Shown: positions 60,574 to 64,000 of the stretch, piece by piece
Layout: every line of letters starts with the position of its first letter
How positions within the stretch are numbered: the stretch's first letter is position 1
Assembly: GCF_000003855.2 (NCBI RefSeq)
Contig: NW_003101682.1
Coordinates: forward strand, 2,071,761 to 2,135,760
Source of the DNA: Blastomyces gilchristii SLH14081
Taxonomy: Eukaryota; Ascomycota; Eurotiomycetes; Onygenales; Ajellomycetaceae
Length of the DNA stretch: 64,000 nt
Direction of reading: 5' to 3'
Position numbers and translations under genes: made by a program
The notes under the pieces: generated by a model
Seen by the model: only the letters and a program-made list of their open reading frames with translations
What the model was told of the DNA's origin: nothing
The model's database searches: none

Positions 60574-62411
60574 GTCTAGTCTACAGCTCAAAAACTATCA
60601 AAGAGAATTTGAAAGTGATTGAAAAAGCTGTAAAGGAAATCTTTGTCAGAGCAGATATCAATCAAATTCAATTTAATATGAATAAAACTGAGTTAATTCA
60701 TTTCTTTTCTAGATTCAATGAGAAAGAACTATGCCTAACTCTTTTAAATAGAGAGATTAAACCCAGTTTAAATGTCAAATGATTAGAAGTATGGTTAAAC
60801 TCCAAGTTGAATTTTAAATATCATATTCAATAAAGAACTGTTAAGGCAGAAAGACTATTGAACAACATTATCAGACTATCAAATACAGAGAGAGGTCTAT
60901 TCTTTCAGGCTATGAGACAGTTATATATAGTCAGTATTATCTCAGTAGCTGATTATGAAGTTCAAGTTTGATGAAATAATCAAGGAAATTTCACTGAACT
61001 CTTTCAAAATCTGCAAAACAGAGCTTTGAGAAGAATTCTGAGAGTATTCAAATTATCTTCTATTAAAGCAATGAAAATTGAAGCTTTAATTCTTTCTTCT
61101 GCTATTAGATTTGAAAAGGCCTGTATGAACTATACTCTGAGAGTTATAAAGATGAGCTCAAATCATATAATCAGAGAAAGAGTCTCTTCTTCATTTCTAT
61201 CAATTAACTCTGAAAATGAACTGGATTGAAATAGATTTCTTGATTGAAATGAAAATAATTCTTCAAAGAAAATGTCTTCTCAACTGTACAGACTATACTC
61301 ACTGATTAAAAATCAATTTTCTTCTTTAAATGTTGAAAAAGTTGATCATGAGAAGTTATCTCTCTGAAGAGAAAAGCTTAAATCTCTTATAGACTTACAA
61401 ATAAGTGAAATATCTAAAGAGAAAGAATATGAACAGCATTTGAAGAGAATTTCTACAATCAATATAAAAGACTCTATTCTGATTTATTCAGATGACTTAA
61501 AAAACAAGAATTTGAATAGATTAGGCGCAGACATTGCTTATACTGAAGATAATATTAATTTTATCTCAGATTTCTGGAATTTGAGCTGTGAATCTGAAGT
61601 CTTTGACACTGAACTATTTGCAATAGTGAAAGCTTTCAAACTTATTAAAATAAAATCTCATAAAAGAGAGAATAGTTTGAAAGAGATATGAATATTCTCT
61701 GATAGTCAAGCTGCTTTAAAAAGACTTAGAAATAGTCAGATTCATAATAATTAAATGAATCTTGAACTGATCTTAAACTCTGTTTTAAAAATTCAAAAGA
61801 GAAGAATATCAAAGCTGATAATTCATCTGCACTGAATTCCTGCTCATATGAATATTCATGGCAATGAATTGGCTGATTCAGCTGTAAAAAAAGACTCAGA
61901 ACTAAGCAGATCTATTCAAAAAATTATGTCCTGGTCTTTTATAAAGAGAAAAATAAAAGAATCTTGTTTAGACAAGTGAAATGAAAGCTGACAGAAACAA
62001 AAGAAGAGTATACATTATTCAAGATTTGAAATAAAACTCAAGTGGAAATCTTGTTCAATTAAATGTAAAAAGAAAATATTCTCATCTATAATACAGCTGA
62101 AACTAGAACATGGCTATTTCAAATCTTATATGCAAAGATTTGATGATAGATTTGATTCAATAGAATGCTTATTCTACAATGTAAATGAAAATTCTGAGCA
62201 TATTATAATGCACTGTGTATTATACAATAGTCTCAGAGTCAGATTGAAAGAGAAGTATGATCTAAGTTAATTAAATATGAGATTCTTATTCTCAACTGAG
62301 ACAGGAATTAAATACTTAATAGACTTTCTATCAGAAACTCAAGCAGCTACAAGAAAATGGCTGAATTCAGAAATATCTGAATATGAAGAGGAGGAAATTG
62401 ATCAGATATAG
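60574..62411 (+). pseudogene. ORF2 C-terminus: end of reverse transcriptase plus RNase H
   Basis: The plus-strand frame begins near the RT thumb (FNMNKTELIHFFSRFNEKEL; KLNFKYHIQ) and a linker (ERLLNNIIRLSNTERGLFF; LQNRALRRILRVFKLSSIKA). RNase H blocks follow: ILIYSDDLKNKNLNRLGADI, FDTELFAIVKAFKLI, IFSDSQAALKRLRNSQ and IPAHMNIHGNELADSAVKKD. These carry the D...E...D...(H..N)..D pattern of the RNase H domain of I/Tad1-type LINEs. The zinc-knuckle-like tail region has CLFYNVNENSEHIIMHC. By hand I count about ten TGA, three TAA and no TAG stops before the terminal TAG, several at Trp positions. Confidence 0.85.
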
Positions 62412-62786
62412 TCTGTTAATACAGCTATATACTATCTTTTAATAATTTGTTTTATTATAGTCTCTCTTTATTTTATCTTACTTTTTTCTTTCTATTCTTT
62501 TCTATCTATCTATTTAATGTGTCTATATTTAAGACTGTGTTCTCTTTTTCTTTTGTCATGATATTGTCAAATGATTTCAAAGTATCAGAAGAGGTTAAAA
62601 CACTGCAATTTGTAAACAGTTTTTGTATTCTGAGCTGGAATTTTCTGATTTTGCATATCTGAAATTGATGAATGTATAATAGTTAACTTTATAGATATAG
62701 GAAAAACCCTGAGAACTTTTAGTTCTCAAGTAGATGTCATAGTCTCTGACTGCATACATCTATAATTGAAGAATAATAATAATAAT
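60574..62786 (+). mobile_element. 5'-truncated non-LTR retrotransposon (LINE, Tad1/I-like)
   Basis: About 2.2 kb inserted in hAT copy 2, flanked by aagattctttatc (60,561-60,573) and aagatgctttatc (62,787-62,799), a 13-base target duplication with one mismatch. Copy 1 has the uninterrupted sequence. The insert ends in a (TAA)n-type tail after a 3' untranslated region (62,412-62,786). Only the C-terminal part of ORF2 is present, so the element was truncated at its 5' end on insertion. Confidence 0.85.
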
Positions 62787-63293
62787 AAGATGCTTTATCA
62801 GTGTTTATATTATAAGTTAAATCATATAAGTAATGCAGAGAATATAATCTTATTTATTATTTTAAAAATACAAAGTTCATTTTTACTTCAAGGTCTTCAT
62901 TATAGTATAGTTATTTACAATATTATTAGTTATAATTATAAGAAGACTGAGATTAATATCTCAATAGTTATTTTTAATAACAGTTATTAATATCTCTATT
63001 ATATAATTCTCAGTATAACTACTGATCAATGATTCAAATTCAATTAATATCTCTTAATAAGTTCAGTTCTCATCAATGTAATAACATGTAACTCTTATAA
63101 ATATAAGATTATTTATACTAGTTTATGTATTTACTGTGAGAGATACTTTTTAATGATTCTTTAACTCTGATTCTAGATATTGTATATTAACTTTATAGTA
63201 TATCTTGAGATTGAACTGAAGACAAAATCAATATGAAATATAAAAATTTAAATTAAGTATTTAAAGAAGTGTTCAGAATTCAGAGTTTTCAAT

Positions 63294-63526
63294 TATTATT
63301 ATTATTATTCTTCAATTATAGATATATACAGTCAGAGACTACGATATCTATCTGAGAACTTTTAGTTCTCAGAGTTTTTCCTATATCTATAAAGTCAACT
63401 ATTATACATTTATCAATTTGAGATATGTAAAATCAGAAAATTTCAGCTCAGAATATAAAAACTGTTTATAAATTACAGTATTTTAACACCTTCTAATACT
63501 TTGAAATTATTTGATAATATCATAAC
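63294..63526 (-). mobile_element. LINE 3' end in opposite orientation, cut by hAT copy 3
   Basis: Starts with (ATT)n, the complement of the LINE tail, and then matches the reverse complement of the LINE 3' untranslated region at 62,565-62,786, including the palindromic GAGAACTTTTAGTTCTC. The match ends abruptly at 63,526, where a hAT 5' end begins. The LINE may continue beyond that transposon, outside the window. Confidence 0.8.
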
Positions 63527-64000
63527 TAGACTGACTGTATGACTAGACTGACCGTGTGACCGTGTCTGAGACCAGGACTAAACTTTACAGTTGTTACATT
63601 GTCTAAAAGCATTACTTCTAATCATGATTTATATTCATTACATTGATTTCAAATCATGTTATTTCAAATATTAAAGATTTCAGATTCACTTTTCAAATAA
63701 AAATCTAGTTCTAGATAAAGAATATGTTTGAATTCTTAGTCACATTTTCATTCTGATCTCATTATTGAAAATGACACTAAATGAGATCATGAAATCATTT
63801 CTCACTTATATAATATCATAACATAGTACTCATTTGTTGAAAATTCAACAGAGAGTGTTATTAAATATTATTACTTTTCTAAACACAGATTATAATTAAT
63901 ATCATTTTAATTAAAAAAAAATATAAAATACAAAAAAAAACAAAAAAACAAAAAACAAAAATAAACATATTAGGAAAAATCACAATAAAAAAAAAAAATC
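63527..64000 (+). mobile_element. hAT transposon, copy 3 (5' end only, runs off the window)
   Basis: TAGACTGACCGTGTGACC at 63,544 matches the 5' end of copy 1 at 52,447 and stays alignable to it through 64,000. It is preceded by a second, partial version of the same end, TAGACTGACTGTATGAC (63,527-63,543), a 17-base tandem duplication of the terminus. Copies 1 and 3 differ by transitions in both directions, so each was mutated independently. Confidence 0.82.

Larger units (their letters stand above)
58529..63293 (-). mobile_element. hAT transposon, copy 2, inverted, with two insertions
   Basis: Begins TAGACTGACCAGCAGGACC, the 3' terminal repeat of the element read inward. From there it matches the reverse complement of copy 1 from 58,301 back to about 56,130, including the transposase region (for example 59,880-60,000 against 57,230-57,350, and 62,800-63,290 against 56,140-56,630). 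The match is interrupted by a SINE (59,256-59,640) and a LINE (60,574-62,786). It stops at about 63,293, where an opposite-strand LINE tail begins. Differences between copies are mostly transitions. Its 5' half is not in the window. Confidence 0.85.

Noticed and set aside
60574..62411. Reading TGA as tryptophan (mitochondrial-type code) to restore the frame
   Set aside because: Normal TGG codons occur in the same frame, TAA stops also occur, and the element sits in nuclear DNA with transposon target duplications. Hypermutation explains it better.
62565..63526. A MITE with about 210-bp terminal inverted repeats
   Set aside because: Both arms end in (TAA)n-type tails facing inward and match a LINE 3' region. 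The sequence between them is hAT copy 2. They are two LINE tails in opposite orientation.
52447..64000. The direct repeats at 52,447 and 63,544 as LTRs of one 11-kb retrotransposon
   Set aside because: Copy 1 has its own 3' terminus with an 8-bp target duplication at 58,302. The repeats are 5' ends of two separate hAT copies, and the interior lacks gag/pol.
1..64000. CRISPR arrays, rRNA or canonical tRNA genes, telomeric repeats
   Set aside because: None seen on either strand. The tandem tracts are microsatellites.

Overview
The window is filamentous ascomycete nuclear DNA. Short introns (about 50-130 nt) with GT..AG ends, CTAAC-like branch points and Eurotiomycete-type proteins point to Eurotiomycetes. 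The gene repertoire plus an abrupt switch to a very AT-rich, hypermutated repeat block suggests Onygenales, most likely an Ajellomycetaceae species such as Blastomyces, Emmonsia or Histoplasma relatives. That placement is inference and no marker here proves it.

Positions 1-52,240 are a gene-dense arm with ordinary housekeeping genes. In order: a small conserved fungal protein (+); vac14 (-); rad54 (-); an SLC25 mitochondrial carrier (+); bud20 (-); mitochondrial aconitase (+); a LACTB2-like metallo-beta-lactamase-fold protein (+); tps1 (+); mitochondrial ribosomal protein uS17m (+); a Sap1/Yta6-like AAA ATPase with an apparent one-base frameshift (-); the mitochondrial iron carrier mrs3/4 (-); a decayed DUF7924-type gene (+); a relic of an erg26-like sterol dehydrogenase (+); an Ariadne-type RBR ubiquitin ligase (-); mog1 (-); a NYN-domain protein (-); an hsp9/hsp12 stress protein (+); haus1 (-); cog6 (+); and nif3 (-). 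Exon structures were derived by hand, matching splice signals to reading phase and family similarity. The genes do not form one pathway. Several serve mitochondria (aconitase, uS17m, two carriers), membrane traffic (Vac14, Cog6) or DNA repair and nuclear transport (Rad54, Mog1). The two pseudogenes lie together at 33.2-36.7 kb, an accessory-looking island inside the arm.

From about 52.26 kb to the end the DNA is AT-rich and holds only nested, mutated transposons. A full-length hAT element (52,447-58,301) has short terminal inverted repeats and an 8-bp target duplication. A second copy lies in inverse orientation (58,529 to about 63,293). It was invaded by a tRNA-derived SINE (59,256-59,640, 13-bp target duplication) and by a 5'-truncated LINE with an RNase H domain (60,574-62,786, 13-bp target duplication). 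For both insertions the first hAT copy preserves the empty site. An opposite-strand LINE 3' end (63,294-63,526) abuts a third hAT copy that runs off the window. The decay is C-to-T, but stop codons at tryptophan sites are mostly TGA and CpA stays common. This points to a CpC/CpG preference rather than the classical CpA preference of RIP.
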